A DNA stretch of 64,000 bases from Arthrobacter sp. B0490 (GTDB taxonomy: Bacteria; Actinomycetota; Actinomycetes; Actinomycetales; Micrococcaceae). Positions 16,540 to 25,283 of the stretch are shown piece by piece. Every line of letters starts with the position of its first letter. The stretch's first letter is position 1. The stretch lies in contig NZ_PJIR01000007.1 of NCBI RefSeq assembly GCF_002929355.1, positions 124,001 through 188,000 on the forward strand, written 5' to 3'. Below the pieces are notes generated by a model. That model was not told the origin of the DNA, did no database searches, and worked only from the letters and a program-made list of their open reading frames with translations. Made by a program: the position numbers and the translations under genes.

Positions 16540-18329
16540 GGCCCACGTCAGGAATCACCCTGGGCGGCAGGTTCGAACTGACCGAGCGCATCGCCATCGG
16601 CGGCATGGGCGAGGTCTGGAAGGCGCGGGACCAGATCCTCGGTCGCGTCGTCGCGATCAAGATCCTCAAGGAGGAGTACTCCGGTGACCCGGCGTTCCTC
16701 AACCGCTTCCGTGCGGAGGCACGCCATACCGCGCTGCTGAACCATGAGGGCATCGCCAACGTCTTCGACTACGGCGAGGAGGCCGGCTCCGCCTACCTCG
16801 TCATGGAACTCGTGCCGGGGCAGCCGCTGTCCGCCGTCATCGAGAAGGAGCAGGTCCTCTCGCCGGACCGCACCCTCTCGATCATCGGGCAGACCGCCAC
16901 GGCCCTCGCCGTCGCGCACCGGCAGGGCCTCGTCCACCGCGACGTGAAGCCCGGCAACATCCTCGTGATGCCCGACGGCCGGGTGAAGATCACCGACTTC
17001 GGCATCGCCCGGCTCGCCGACCAGGTCCCCCTGACCGCCACCGGGCAGGTCATGGGGACGGCGCAGTACCTGGCACCCGAGCAGGCCACCGGGCAGCCGG
17101 CCACCGGCTCCTCCGACATCTATGCGCTCGGCGTCATCGGGTACGAACTGCTCGCGGGCCGCAGGCCGTTCTCCGGCGAATCGCAGATCGCCATCGCCCT
17201 CGCCCAGGTCAACGACGCCCCGCCGCCCCTGCCGGAATCCATCCCCCAGCCGGTCCGCGCACTGATCGGGTCCATGCTCGCCAAGGACCCGGCCGGACGG
17301 CCGGGCGACGCCGAGTCGCTCGCGCGCGGCGTCGACGCCATCAGGGCCGGCGACCTCCGCGCTGCCGAGGCGGCGGTCCCCGGCATGCTCGCCTTCGGAA
17401 CCGGAGCGGGCGTCCCGACGGCCGCCGTCCCCCGCCAGGACACGCAGTCGACGACGGCGGTCCCCGCGCCCACCACCTCCGCCCTGCCCACGGTTGCGGC
17501 ACCCGCTGCGGCCGGTGCCGCGGCCGGCATCGCCGCGTCCCGGGACTGGTCGCAGGAGGACGTCGACCCGACGCCGGACCAGCCGTACCGTCGGGAGGAG
17601 GACAACCGCCGGAGCCCCTGGCTGATCCCGCTCATCGTGCTGCTCCTGCTGGCACTGGCCGCCATCGCGTTCCTGGTCCTCCAGCCCCTCCTGAACGGGG
17701 ACGATCCGGACAGCGTCCCGGCCGGGACGAGCACGTCCGCGAGCGCCACCCCGTCGCAGTCCCGCGCCTCCACGCCGTCGTCGGCGCCCACCACGCCGAC
17801 ACCGACGCCCGAACAGACGACGAGCGAGCCGAACGAAGTCATCATCTCGCCGAGCGAGTATCGCGGCATCACCGAAGCGGAGGCGACACAGCGACTCATC
17901 GGCCTGGGCTTCGGGGTGAACATCGAGAGGCAGTTCGCGGAACAGGACCAGGGCATCGTCCTCGATATCAATCCGAGCGGGGCCCAGATCCCTCCCGCGA
18001 CGATCACCCTCATCGTCTCCGATGGCCCCGAACCCGTCGAGCAGGTCACGGTCCCGGGCGGACTGCAGGGACGGACCTCCGCCGACGTCGAGGCGATCCT
18101 CGTCGACCTCGGTCTCCGGCCGGTCAACGTGGGGAGTGAGGAGTCGGAGCAGGCGGCGGGCACAGTGCTCCGGGTCGAGCCCGGGGCGGGGGCCCTGCTC
18201 GCCCCCGGGACGCAGGTGAACTACGTGGTCTCCTCGGGCCCACCCCCGACCCAGGCACCCCCGACCCAGGCGCCCACGACCGCTCCGCCGAGCCCGACGG
18301 CGTCACCGACGGCGACCACCGGACCATGA
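16536..18329 (+). CDS. pknA: Ser/Thr protein kinase PknA with PASTA domains
   Basis: Receptor-type kinase controlling cell shape and division; 597 aa. Kinase domain 8-270: Gly-rich loop IAIGGMGEV, catalytic Lys42, HRDVKPGN (Asp about 136), DFG (about 154) and APE. A long Ala/Pro linker precedes a membrane helix (about 362-383). The outside part holds a Ser/Thr/Pro stretch and two PASTA-like repeats (about 428-560). M. tuberculosis PknA lacks PASTA domains, so this orthologue is longer and may sense wall fragments itself. ATG 16536 overlaps the pbpA stop. Confidence 0.92.
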   Translation: MRPTSGITLGGRFELTERIAIGGMGEVWKARDQILGRVVAIKILKEEYSGDPAFLNRFRAEARHTALLNHEGIANVFDYGEEAGSAYLVMELVPGQPLSAVIEKEQVLSPDRTLSIIGQTATALAVAHRQGLVHRDVKPGNILVMPDGRVKITDFGIARLADQVPLTATGQVMGTAQYLAPEQATGQPATGSSDIYALGVIGYELLAGRRPFSGESQIAIALAQVNDAPPPLPESIPQPVRALIGSMLAKDPAGRPGDAESLARGVDAIRAGDLRAAEAAVPGMLAFGTGAGVPTAAVPRQDTQSTTAVPAPTTSALPTVAAPAAAGAAAGIAASRDWSQEDVDPTPDQPYRREEDNRRSPWLIPLIVLLLLALAAIAFLVLQPLLNGDDPDSVPAGTSTSASATPSQSRASTPSSAPTTPTPTPEQTTSEPNEVIISPSEYRGITEAEATQRLIGLGFGVNIERQFAEQDQGIVLDINPSGAQIPPATITLIVSDGPEPVEQVTVPGGLQGRTSADVEAILVDLGLRPVNVGSEESEQAAGTVLRVEPGAGALLAPGTQVNYVVSSGPPPTQAPPTQAPTTAPPSPTASPTATTGP

Positions 18330-18363
18330 CCCGGGGGACGAGCCCGGGCGGGAAGGGCACCGA

Positions 18364-20310
18364 GTGATGACCACCGACCGCATCCTGAACGGGCGGTACG
18401 AGGTCCGCGAGCTGATCGGGCGCGGCGGCATGGCCGACGTGCACCTCGGCCGTGATCTCCGTCTGGGTCGGTCGGTCGCGATCAAGGTGCTCCGCTCGGA
18501 CCTCGCCCGGGATCCGCTGTTCCAGTCCCGGTTCCGCAGGGAGGCACAGGCCGTTGCCGGGCTCAACAATCCCAGCATCGTCGCCGTGTACGACACGGGC
18601 GAGGAGGAGATCCCCGACCGGCCGGAACACGAGGTCCGGGTCCCGTTCATCGTGATGGAGTACGTCGCCGGCCGCACCCTGCGCGACCACGTCAGGGCGG
18701 GCGACCTGACCCACGAGGACAGCGTCACGTACGTCGCCGGGGTGCTCGGCGCCCTCGACTACAGCCACAAGGCGGGCATCGTCCACCGGGACATCAAGCC
18801 CGCCAACGTCATGATCACGCCCGACGGCGCGGTGAAGGTCATGGATTTCGGCATCGCCCGCGCCATGGCCGACTCGCAGGCCACGATGACGCAGACACAG
18901 GCCGTCCTCGGGACGGCTCAGTACCTCTCGCCGGAACAGGCCCGGGGCGAGACGGTGGACGCCCGCAGCGACCTGTACTCGGCGGGCTGCCTGCTCTTCG
19001 AACTGCTGACCGGCCGGCCGCCGTTCGTCGGGGACAGCCCCGTGTCCGTGGCCTACCAGCACGTGCGTGAGGAACCGCCGGCCGCGAGCAGTCTCGATCC
19101 CGGGGTGACGCCCGCCCTCGACTCCGTCCTCGCCAAGGCACTCCAGAAGGACCGCGAACACCGCTTCCAGGATGCACTGTCCTTCCGCAGGGCGCTGCTC
19201 GACGCCGCCCGCGGCATCGCCGTCGCCGGCGTCACGGGCGCGGCGACCGAGACGCTGGACGTCCCCGCGCCCCGTCCGGGTGCAAGGGGTGCTACGGCGA
19301 TGGCTGCGCCGTTCGCCTCCGCCGACCCGCAGACGCGCGCGATGGACCGGATCGCGGTGCAGGGGACACCGCCGGACCATCCCGACGACGGACGGCTCGA
19401 CGTCCTCGGCTCCCGCGATGCCGTGCATCCGCAGGACGACGGGCACGACCGGAGGCGCAGGTCGTCGAGGGCGGCCTGGCTCACCGTCTTCTTCGTCGCG
19501 GTCCTGCTCGTGCTCGCCGGCGGCTACGTCGTCCTGAACAACCTCCCGGACAACCAGCCCTCCCAGGAGGCCGTGACCGTCAGCGTGCCCGACCTCGTGG
19601 GTCTGGCCGAGGCGGACGCCACCGACGCCATCGTGGACGCCGGGCTGGTGCCGTCGAGCGACGAGGAGTTCAACGCGTCCGTGGAGGAGGGCGACGTGAT
19701 CGCCTCCGATCCTGCCGCGGGAGCGTCCGTGGACAGGGAATCGCGCGTGAACATCACCGTCTCGCTGGGTCCGGCGAACGTGGTGCTGCCGGAGACGCTC
19801 GCCGGGCTCACGGAATCCTCGGCCCGCGATGCGCTCGAGGTCCTCGGACTGCGGGGCGGCGCGATCACGGAGGAGACCAGTGCCGACGTCCCGGAGGGCA
19901 GGGTCATCACCACGAGTCCGCAGGCCGGCCAGTCCGTGCCGGTCGGCAGTCCGGTGGACCTGGTGCTGTCCAACGGCAAGGTCACCGTTCCCCTGCTCAC
20001 GGACCTCACGCTCGGGCAGGCGCAGGCCCTGCTGACCGACCCCGCGGTGAAGCTGCCCTCCGCCGTGCGCGAGGTCGAGAACAGCGTCGTGGCGCCGGGG
20101 ATCGTCACGGCGCAGTCCGCGCCGGCGCGGTCCGAGGTGGACCAGGGCACGGAGATCGTCCTGACGGTCGCGAAGGCACCACCGCCGGTCCCGGTGCCGG
20201 TGCCACCGGCACCGTCGCCGGTCCCGGAACCCTCGCAGACGCCGAGCGGGCAGCCGACCGGGGGCACGGGCGAGCAGTCCGACCCGCGGCCCACCGAGGG
20301 CGACGACTAG
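18364..20310 (+). CDS. pknB: PASTA-domain Ser/Thr protein kinase PknB
   Basis: Essential receptor kinase that binds muropeptides or lipid II and phosphorylates cell-wall regulators; about 648 aa. Kinase domain: GRGGMADV loop, Lys41, HRDIKPAN (Asp about 143), DFG and SPEQA. Membrane helix at about 370-393, then three PASTA repeats (about 405-606; first PDLVGLAEADATDAIVDAG) and a Pro-rich tail. The start may be GTG 18364 or the adjacent ATG 18367. Last gene of the cluster, convergent with trpG; the 78-bp gap has no clear hairpin. Confidence 0.95.
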   Translation: MMTTDRILNGRYEVRELIGRGGMADVHLGRDLRLGRSVAIKVLRSDLARDPLFQSRFRREAQAVAGLNNPSIVAVYDTGEEEIPDRPEHEVRVPFIVMEYVAGRTLRDHVRAGDLTHEDSVTYVAGVLGALDYSHKAGIVHRDIKPANVMITPDGAVKVMDFGIARAMADSQATMTQTQAVLGTAQYLSPEQARGETVDARSDLYSAGCLLFELLTGRPPFVGDSPVSVAYQHVREEPPAASSLDPGVTPALDSVLAKALQKDREHRFQDALSFRRALLDAARGIAVAGVTGAATETLDVPAPRPGARGATAMAAPFASADPQTRAMDRIAVQGTPPDHPDDGRLDVLGSRDAVHPQDDGHDRRRRSSRAAWLTVFFVAVLLVLAGGYVVLNNLPDNQPSQEAVTVSVPDLVGLAEADATDAIVDAGLVPSSDEEFNASVEEGDVIASDPAAGASVDRESRVNITVSLGPANVVLPETLAGLTESSARDALEVLGLRGGAITEETSADVPEGRVITTSPQAGQSVPVGSPVDLVLSNGKVTVPLLTDLTLGQAQALLTDPAVKLPSAVREVENSVVAPGIVTAQSAPARSEVDQGTEIVLTVAKAPPPVPVPVPPAPSPVPEPSQTPSGQPTGGTGEQSDPRPTEGDD

Positions 20311-20388
20311 CCCGTCCGCTCCGCCCGCGCCGTCCGGCCCTGCCGCGCGACGGCCGCGGTCCGCCCGCCGATCAGCACCGGACGGAGG

Positions 20389-21033
20389 TCAGCGAGCGAT
20401 GAGCGGGCTCAGCCCGGCGGCGGTGGTCGCGGCGCCCTCGAGTCCGAGGGACTCGAGCCAGTTGCCCAGCATCTGGTAGCCGCCCTCGGTCAGGACCGAC
20501 TCCGGGTGGAACTGGACGCCGCACAGCGGAGCCGTCCTGTGCTCGAGTCCCATGATGATGCCGCTCGCCGTACGGGCCGTGACGATGAGGTCCGCCGGGA
20601 CGTCGTCGCTCACCGCCGCCAATGAGTGGTAGCGCGTCGCGGTGACGGGAGACGGCAGGCCGGCGAAGACGCTCGTCGCATCGTGTTCGACCAGGGAGGT
20701 CTTGCCGTGCATCAGTTCCGGGGCGTGCGTCACGGTTCCGCCGTAGGCCTCGGCGAGCGCCTGATGGCCCAGGCAGACCCCGAGCATCGGCTTGCCGTGC
20801 TCACCGCACCACCTGATGAGGTCCACGCAGACACCGGCTTCGGCGGGTGTGCCGGGACCCGGGGAGATCAGGACCCCGTCGCGGGACGCGGCCATGTCCT
20901 GTGCCTCGGTGAGGGTGACGTCGTCGTTCCGGACCACGGTCGTCTCCGCCCCGAGTTCCTGCAGGTAGCCGACCAGCGTGTAGACGAAGCTGTCGTAGTT
21001 GTCGACGACGAGGATGCGGGTGGTGTCAGCCAT
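20389..21033 (-). CDS. trpG: Anthranilate/aminodeoxychorismate synthase glutamine amidotransferase
   Basis: Class I glutamine amidotransferase that supplies ammonia to the synthase component (TrpE or PabB); 214 aa. N-terminal VVDNYDSFVYTL, catalytic nucleophile Cys87 in GVCLGHQ, and GVQFHPESVLTEGG carrying the catalytic His-Glu pair. No synthase subunit is in the window, so TrpG and PabA cannot be separated; the name follows the same locus near pknB in mycobacteria. Last gene of a three-gene minus-strand unit with the small membrane protein and the sortase. Confidence 0.9.
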   Translation of the reverse strand: MADTTRILVVDNYDSFVYTLVGYLQELGAETTVVRNDDVTLTEAQDMAASRDGVLISPGPGTPAEAGVCVDLIRWCGEHGKPMLGVCLGHQALAEAYGGTVTHAPELMHGKTSLVEHDATSVFAGLPSPVTATRYHSLAAVSDDVPADLIVTARTASGIIMGLEHRTAPLCGVQFHPESVLTEGGYQMLGNWLESLGLEGAATTAAGLSPLIAR

Positions 21034-21036
21034 GAG

Positions 21037-21198
21037 CTACGGGGAACCAATCGTTGAATCTGTGAGCGGGTTGAACTGGGAGACCCAGGGGAACACGAAG
21101 AGCATGAGCGCCAGGACGGCCGCGAGCACCAGCATCACGGACAGGATGACGCGCATCCAGAGCGGACCGGGCAGCGCCCGGAAGATCCATCCGTACAT
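21037..21198 (-). CDS. Small membrane protein (53 aa) between sortase and trpG
   Basis: Start ATG 21198 and stop TAG at 21037-21039 give 53 residues: a short N-terminal amphipathic segment (MYGWIFRALPGPLWMRVI), one hydrophobic helix (about residues 17-37) and a short tail rich in Asn, Pro and Thr. The gap to the sortase stop is 5 nt and to trpG 3 nt, so the three are almost certainly cotranscribed and coupled. Too short for most ORF callers. I know of no function; it may be a sortase or division accessory peptide. Confidence 0.72.
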   Translation of the reverse strand: MYGWIFRALPGPLWMRVILSVMLVLAAVLALMLFVFPWVSQFNPLTDSTIGSP

Positions 21199-21203
21199 CG
21201 CCG

Positions 21204-22016
21204 CTACCCCTGTCCTGCTGCGCGGGCCACGTTCTCCGCGATCTCGGGGGGCGGCCCGGCCCCGATGGGACGCCAGGACTCGAGCACCGAGTACGCAATG
21301 ATACGCTCCTGGGCGCCGAAGCGCGGATTGCAGCTGGTCAGCGTCAGGATCCTGTCCTCCGGCGTGGCATCGGGTCGGGTGGGAACCGGTGCGATGACGT
21401 CCGCGCGATCGGGCAGGACGATCTCGGTGTTGCGGAAGACGTAGGTGTAGTACCCGTCCCGTGTCTGCACGTAGATCCGGTCCCCCGGCATCAGCGTGTG
21501 GATCTGGTCGAGGACCTGGCCGTGGGTCTGACGGTGGCCCGCCAGTGCGAAGTTCCCCAGCTCGCCCGGCACACCCGTGCCGGGGTAGTGACCGAGACCG
21601 AGGTTGTCCAGCACATCGGTGCCCACGCCGGAGGTGACGGGCCGCGAGTAGCCCTCACCGAAGCGCGGAATGTAGACGACGCCGAAGGTGCCCACGAGGT
21701 CCTGCTGCGGGAGGACGACCGGGTCGCCGAAGTCCTCGGGCGCCGCCGGTCCGGCGCCGCCCTGGACGGGATCGGGGGCCGTGATGGGCGGCACATCGGA
21801 GAAGAACTGCTCGAGCGCCTGTTCCTGCTTGATGCTCGAGTCGATATTGGTCCACCAGAGCTCCCACCCGACGAACAGCAGCAGCACCACACCTGCGGTG
21901 ATCAGGAGTTCGCCCAGTACCTGCGCGACGAGCTGGAAGGGCGTACGACGACGGCGCGCCCGTTGCGGGCGTCCCACCCGGGTCTCGGGTGCGGCGTCCA
22001 TGGTCGATCGGGCCAC
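21204..22016 (-). CDS. srtE: Class E sortase
   Basis: Membrane-anchored cysteine transpeptidase of the actinobacterial class E type; 270 aa. A basic N-terminus (RRRRTPF) precedes one helix (LGELLITAGVVLLLFVGWEL). The sortase barrel has catalytic His in LAGHRQTHG, Cys in LTLTSCNPRFG, and the following Arg region. GTG 22016 has AGGAG 5 nt upstream; ATG 22001 is the alternative. The frame continues upstream but lacks family features. Substrates (LAXTG-type proteins) are not in this window. First gene of the unit leading to trpG, divergent from crgA. Confidence 0.9.
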   Translation of the reverse strand: MARSTMDAAPETRVGRPQRARRRRTPFQLVAQVLGELLITAGVVLLLFVGWELWWTNIDSSIKQEQALEQFFSDVPPITAPDPVQGGAGPAAPEDFGDPVVLPQQDLVGTFGVVYIPRFGEGYSRPVTSGVGTDVLDNLGLGHYPGTGVPGELGNFALAGHRQTHGQVLDQIHTLMPGDRIYVQTRDGYYTYVFRNTEIVLPDRADVIAPVPTRPDATPEDRILTLTSCNPRFGAQERIIAYSVLESWRPIGAGPPPEIAENVARAAGQG

Positions 22017-22191
22017 TGCCGCTCCTGCCCCTGGGAATGCACCGGTAGCCGGCCGATCTTGGCTAGAATCGATCGGAGAACCGGCCGGATGAAAGTCTCC
22101 CCACAGGATAGCCTGCGGGGAGGAGCGCGTCGGGGCCGCCACCGAGCTACCGGTGCCACTGACCCCAGTCGCACCCCGTCGAGGAGAATCC

Positions 22192-22440
22192 GTGCCTGAA
22201 TCGAAGCCCCGCAAGAGAGCCAGCACCGCCGCGCCTGCCGCGAAGTCGTCGCAGCCTAAGCCGAACCCGGTCTGGTACAAGCCCGTGATGTTCGGGCTGA
22301 TGATCATCGGCCTGCTGTGGATCATCACGTTCTACATCTCCGAGGCGACCCTCCCCGTCGCCGCCTGGGGATCATGGAACATCCTCGCCGGCTTCGGGAT
22401 CGCGATCGTCGGCTTCCTCATGACGACACGCTGGCGGTAG
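22192..22440 (+). CDS. crgA: Cell division protein CrgA
   Basis: Small two-helix membrane protein that bridges FtsZ, FtsI and other septal proteins in actinobacteria; 82 aa. A Lys/Pro/Ala-rich cytoplasmic start is followed by NPVWYKPVMFGLMIIGLLWI, a hairpin around FYISEATLPVAAWGSWN, and the second helix ending FLMTTRWR, all typical of CrgA. GTG 22192 follows GAGGAG at 22181-22186. TAGAAT (22064-22069) is a candidate -10, implying a leader of about 115 nt. Confidence 0.93.
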   Translation: MPESKPRKRASTAAPAAKSSQPKPNPVWYKPVMFGLMIIGLLWIITFYISEATLPVAAWGSWNILAGFGIAIVGFLMTTRWR

Positions 22441-22524
22441 GACCGGCAGCTGGTCACCCCGACGGCAGGTGCTCCGAACCGCTCGTCCTGCTGCTTCCGC
22501 TCTGTACACATGCTGTGCATGAAG

Positions 22525-22653
22525 TTATCCACAGATGTGCATGGGATTGTTGATGATTCACGGATTGCCGCGGGATTCCGGGCCCCGCTTATCCACAGGT
22601 GTGGAATTACATGTGTGTAAGTTATCCCCCGTGTGGATAAGGGGTGTGGACAA
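22525..22653. other. DnaA-box cluster between crgA and the rhomboid gene
   Basis: Four perfect actinobacterial DnaA boxes lie in 129 bp: TTATCCACA at 22525-22533 and 22589-22597 on the plus strand, and TGTGGATAA (22632-22640) and TGTGGACAA (22645-22653) as reverse complements. A partial box (TTATCCCCC, 22622-22630) and A+T-richer DNA lie between. The origin itself is about 14 kb away. The role is unknown; titration of DnaA or local control are possibilities. Confidence 0.8.
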
Positions 22654-22695
22654 CGACGAAGGAGCCGGTACCCGGGTACCGGCTCCTTCGTCGTT
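22652..22695. terminator. Perfect 44-bp palindrome, probable bidirectional terminator
   Basis: Two 22-nt arms (22652-22673 and 22674-22695) are exact reverse complements with no loop, centred on GGTACCCGGGTACC. It lies between the convergent crgA and rhomboid stop codons, so termination is the simplest role. It overlaps the last DnaA box by two bases. Confidence 0.7.
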
Positions 22696-22704
22696 CGGGC
22701 AGTC

Positions 22705-23580
22705 CTAGACGGGGAGCCGGGAGACGCCCACGAGGGTCAGCAGGGCCAGCAGGACGACGACGCCGCCCAGACCGAGCATCTGTGTCCGCACCTGCCGTTT
22801 CCCGCGCGGGGCATACGCGATGGCCGCAGCACATGCTGCACCGGCCACGAGACCGCCGACGTGCGCCTGCCAGGCGATGCCGGGCACCACGAAGCCGAGC
22901 ACCGCGTTGATCGCGATCAGGACGACGATCTGGCGGACGTCGCCGCCACGCTTCCGCTGGACGATGAACAGCGCTCCGAACAGTCCGAACACGGCGCCGG
23001 ACGCGCCGACCACGCCCTGGAGCGGGTTGTCGCTCAGGAGCAGGACCCCGATGGACCCGCCGACGGCCGAGATGAGGTACAGGGCCAGGAACCGTGCCCG
23101 TCCCATCGCGGGCTCGAGCACCTTGCCGAGGATGTAGAGCGCGTACATGTTGAACGCGATGTGCAGGAACGAGTTCTGCGAGTGGAGGAACGCGGCCGTG
23201 AGCATCCGCCACGGTTCGGGGGGGATCACACCCCCTGCGCCTGCGGTGAACACCGGAGCGTAGGTGAAGGCCCGGGTGATCCCCGGGATCACGAGTTGCA
23301 GGAGGAACACCACCACGCAGATGCCGATGAGCGTGTAGGTGACCACGGGGGTGTCCCCGCGCGAGACGCCGCCGAACGCGTTCTTCCGGGTCGGGGTGTT
23401 GGCAGCCTGTTCGCGGACGCAGTCCACACACTGGAACCCGACCGCGGCAGGACGCTGGCATTCCGCGCATGCAGGGCGTCCGCACCGCTGGCACCTCACA
23501 TAGCTGACGCGGTCGGTGTGCCGGGGGCAGACCGGGGCCTCCTGCCTGCCGGCGTCGGGCGCGGGGACACCGTAGGACAT
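22705..23580 (-). CDS. Rhomboid intramembrane serine protease with Cys-rich N-terminus
   Basis: Multi-pass serine protease that cuts membrane-embedded substrates; 291 aa. Residues 18-60 form a B-box-like zinc finger (CPRHTD, RCQRCGRPACAEC, CVDC). Six or seven helices follow, with the catalytic Ser in GASGAVFG, His in WQAHVGGLVAG, and the HxxxN-type motif HIAFNMYAL. The same gene lies between crgA and the cyclophilin in many actinobacteria. It starts 4 nt after the ppiA stop, so it is cotranscribed downstream of ppiA. Confidence 0.92.
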   Translation of the reverse strand: MSYGVPAPDAGRQEAPVCPRHTDRVSYVRCQRCGRPACAECQRPAAVGFQCVDCVREQAANTPTRKNAFGGVSRGDTPVVTYTLIGICVVVFLLQLVIPGITRAFTYAPVFTAGAGGVIPPEPWRMLTAAFLHSQNSFLHIAFNMYALYILGKVLEPAMGRARFLALYLISAVGGSIGVLLLSDNPLQGVVGASGAVFGLFGALFIVQRKRGGDVRQIVVLIAINAVLGFVVPGIAWQAHVGGLVAGAACAAAIAYAPRGKRQVRTQMLGLGGVVVLLALLTLVGVSRLPV

Positions 23581-23584
23581 TCGG

Positions 23585-24127
23585 TTAGAGCTGTTCCACG
23601 GTGATGCTGTCGATCACGACGTCGTCGAGGGGCTTGTCCCTCATGTCGGTGGCGATGGCGTTGAGCTTGTCGACCACCTTGCGGGATTCCTCGTCGGTGA
23701 CGTCGCCGAAGATGGTGTGCTTGCCCTGCAGCCACGTGGTGGGGACGGACGTGATGAAGAACTGCGACCCGTTGGTGCCGCGTCCGCTCTGGAGGCCTGC
23801 GTTGGCCATGGCCAGCTTGTAGGGCTCGGTGAACGTGAGGTCGGGGTTGATCTCGTCGTCGAACTTGTAGCCCGGACCGCCGATGCCCTGGCCGAGGGGG
23901 TCCCCACCCTGGATCATGAAGTCCTTGATGATCCGGTGGAACACGGTGCCGTTGTAGAGGGGTGCGTTGCTCTCCTCGCCGGTCTGCGGATGGGTCCACG
24001 TGATCTCGCCCGTCGCGAGGCCCACGAAGTTCTTGACCGTCTTCGGGGCATGGTTGCCGAAGAGATTGATCTCGATATCGCCCTGGTTGGTGTGGATGGT
24101 CGCTTTTGCTGTCGGAATAGCAGTCAT
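23585..24127 (-). CDS. ppiA: Cyclophilin-type peptidyl-prolyl isomerase
   Basis: Cytoplasmic prolyl isomerase; 180 aa, normal for bacterial PpiA. Active-site motifs FHRIIKDFMIQGGD, GTNGSQFFIT and HTIFGDV are intact. No signal peptide. ATG 24127 is chosen; the long open frame upstream is read-through of the gene on the other strand. GGGCGG lies just before the start and AGGAGG about 20 nt further. It shares a unit with the rhomboid gene. Confidence 0.93.
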   Translation of the reverse strand: MTAIPTAKATIHTNQGDIEINLFGNHAPKTVKNFVGLATGEITWTHPQTGEESNAPLYNGTVFHRIIKDFMIQGGDPLGQGIGGPGYKFDDEINPDLTFTEPYKLAMANAGLQSGRGTNGSQFFITSVPTTWLQGKHTIFGDVTDEESRKVVDKLNAIATDMRDKPLDDVVIDSITVEQL

Positions 24128-24289
24128 CCGCCCATTCTTCCACGCGCCTCCTGACAATAAGCTGGAGGGGTCCCATTCCGCGCACAGTGAAACGTTCCCC
24201 CGGAACCGCCCCTGCGCCCGGCACGGATAGCACCCTCCGCGCATGCCACGTAGGCTGATCAAAACGAGCAACCACCCCTGGAGGTATTT

Positions 24290-25189
24290 GTGAAGAAGAA
24301 CCAACGCGCCACCCACCAACTCGAAGAAGGCGTCGCTCTCGGGTTGGCAGCCGCCGCCGGACTGGCCGCCGCCCGCGAATGGGCGACGCCGCGTGTCGAC
24401 GCCGCGTACGGCTGGGCGAAGCCGCGGTGGGAGAAGGGCCTCGAGACCGCCAGGCCGGCCCTGCAGGACACGGTCCGCAAGGCCACCGAGGGACTCGCCG
24501 GAGGGGTCGCCGTCGTCACCCCCCTGATCCAGGAGAGCATCGACACGGTGGGGTCCCGGATCACCCAGGTGATCGACGAGACCACCCCGAAGATCCAGGG
24601 AACCCTCGACAAGGCCACCCCCGCACTGAATACCGCCAAGGGCAAGGTCGTCGACGAGTACCTTCCCGCGCTGTCCACGAGGCTCGGCGACGCCGCGGAC
24701 ACGGCCTCCCGCTCCCTTGCGGCGGCAACCGTGCCGCCCGTCGTGGAGAACGCCGTGATCCGTATGACGGGTGACAAGAAGGCGGTCAAGAACGCCCAGA
24801 AGCGCCTGGTCGCCGCGACCATGCAGGCGTCGAAGGACCTGAAGAAGAGCCAGGCCCGGAAGTCCGGCAGGGGTTGGCTGATCTTCGGCATCATCGCGGC
24901 CGCGATCGTCGCGGGCGTCGCCGCGTGGCGCGCCTCGCAGCCCGTCGAGGACCCCTGGAAGACCCCCGCCCCGATCAAGGCCACCGCCGGTCCGGCCTCG
25001 ACCCAGAAGCCGCAGGATGCCAAGGACACGGTCATCAGCATCAAGGAGGCGGCGGATCGCGCCTCCGCGACGTCCGGCGAGGTCCCCGCGGCCACCGCGA
25101 CCACGGGCACCCCCTCGGTCTCGGACACGGCGAAGGGCACCGACGGCGCCAAGCACGCCGCAGAGCCCACGGACGACCCCAAGGTCTGA
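24290..25189 (+). CDS. Helical single-pass membrane protein of unknown function
   Basis: 299 aa. Residues 40-150 form amphipathic 11-residue-type helices rich in Thr, Ala and Val with regular Pro breaks (TPLIQES, TPKIQGT, TPALNTA), reminiscent of apolipoprotein/LEA-type surfaces. A basic patch (KKAVKNAQKR, KDLKKSQARK) precedes one membrane helix (about 199-217), then a Thr/Ala/Lys-rich disordered tail. GTG 24290 follows GGAGGT. An upstream TAGGCT at 24251-24256 could be its -10. I recognise no family. Confidence 0.8.
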   Translation: MKKNQRATHQLEEGVALGLAAAAGLAAAREWATPRVDAAYGWAKPRWEKGLETARPALQDTVRKATEGLAGGVAVVTPLIQESIDTVGSRITQVIDETTPKIQGTLDKATPALNTAKGKVVDEYLPALSTRLGDAADTASRSLAAATVPPVVENAVIRMTGDKKAVKNAQKRLVAATMQASKDLKKSQARKSGRGWLIFGIIAAAIVAGVAAWRASQPVEDPWKTPAPIKATAGPASTQKPQDAKDTVISIKEAADRASATSGEVPAATATTGTPSVSDTAKGTDGAKHAAEPTDDPKV

Positions 25190-25206
25190 CGCCGGTCCTC
25201 GACGAC

Positions 25207-25239
25207 AAGGGACCCCCGGCCTGGCGCCGGGGGTCCCTT
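25207..25239 (+). terminator. Hairpin terminator after the helical membrane protein
   Basis: 13-bp stem, 25207-25219 with 25227-25239 (AAGGGACCCCCGG...), 7-nt loop, 18 nt after the stop. It can also serve the convergent transporter gene. Confidence 0.8.
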
Positions 25240-25283
25240 CGTCTGTCCGGGGGATGCTTCTACGGACATATACGCGAGGGGTA

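Noticed and set aside
24128..25156. Upstream extension of the cyclophilin frame
   Set aside because: The extra residues lie opposite the well-supported gene 24290-25189 and have no cyclophilin features.
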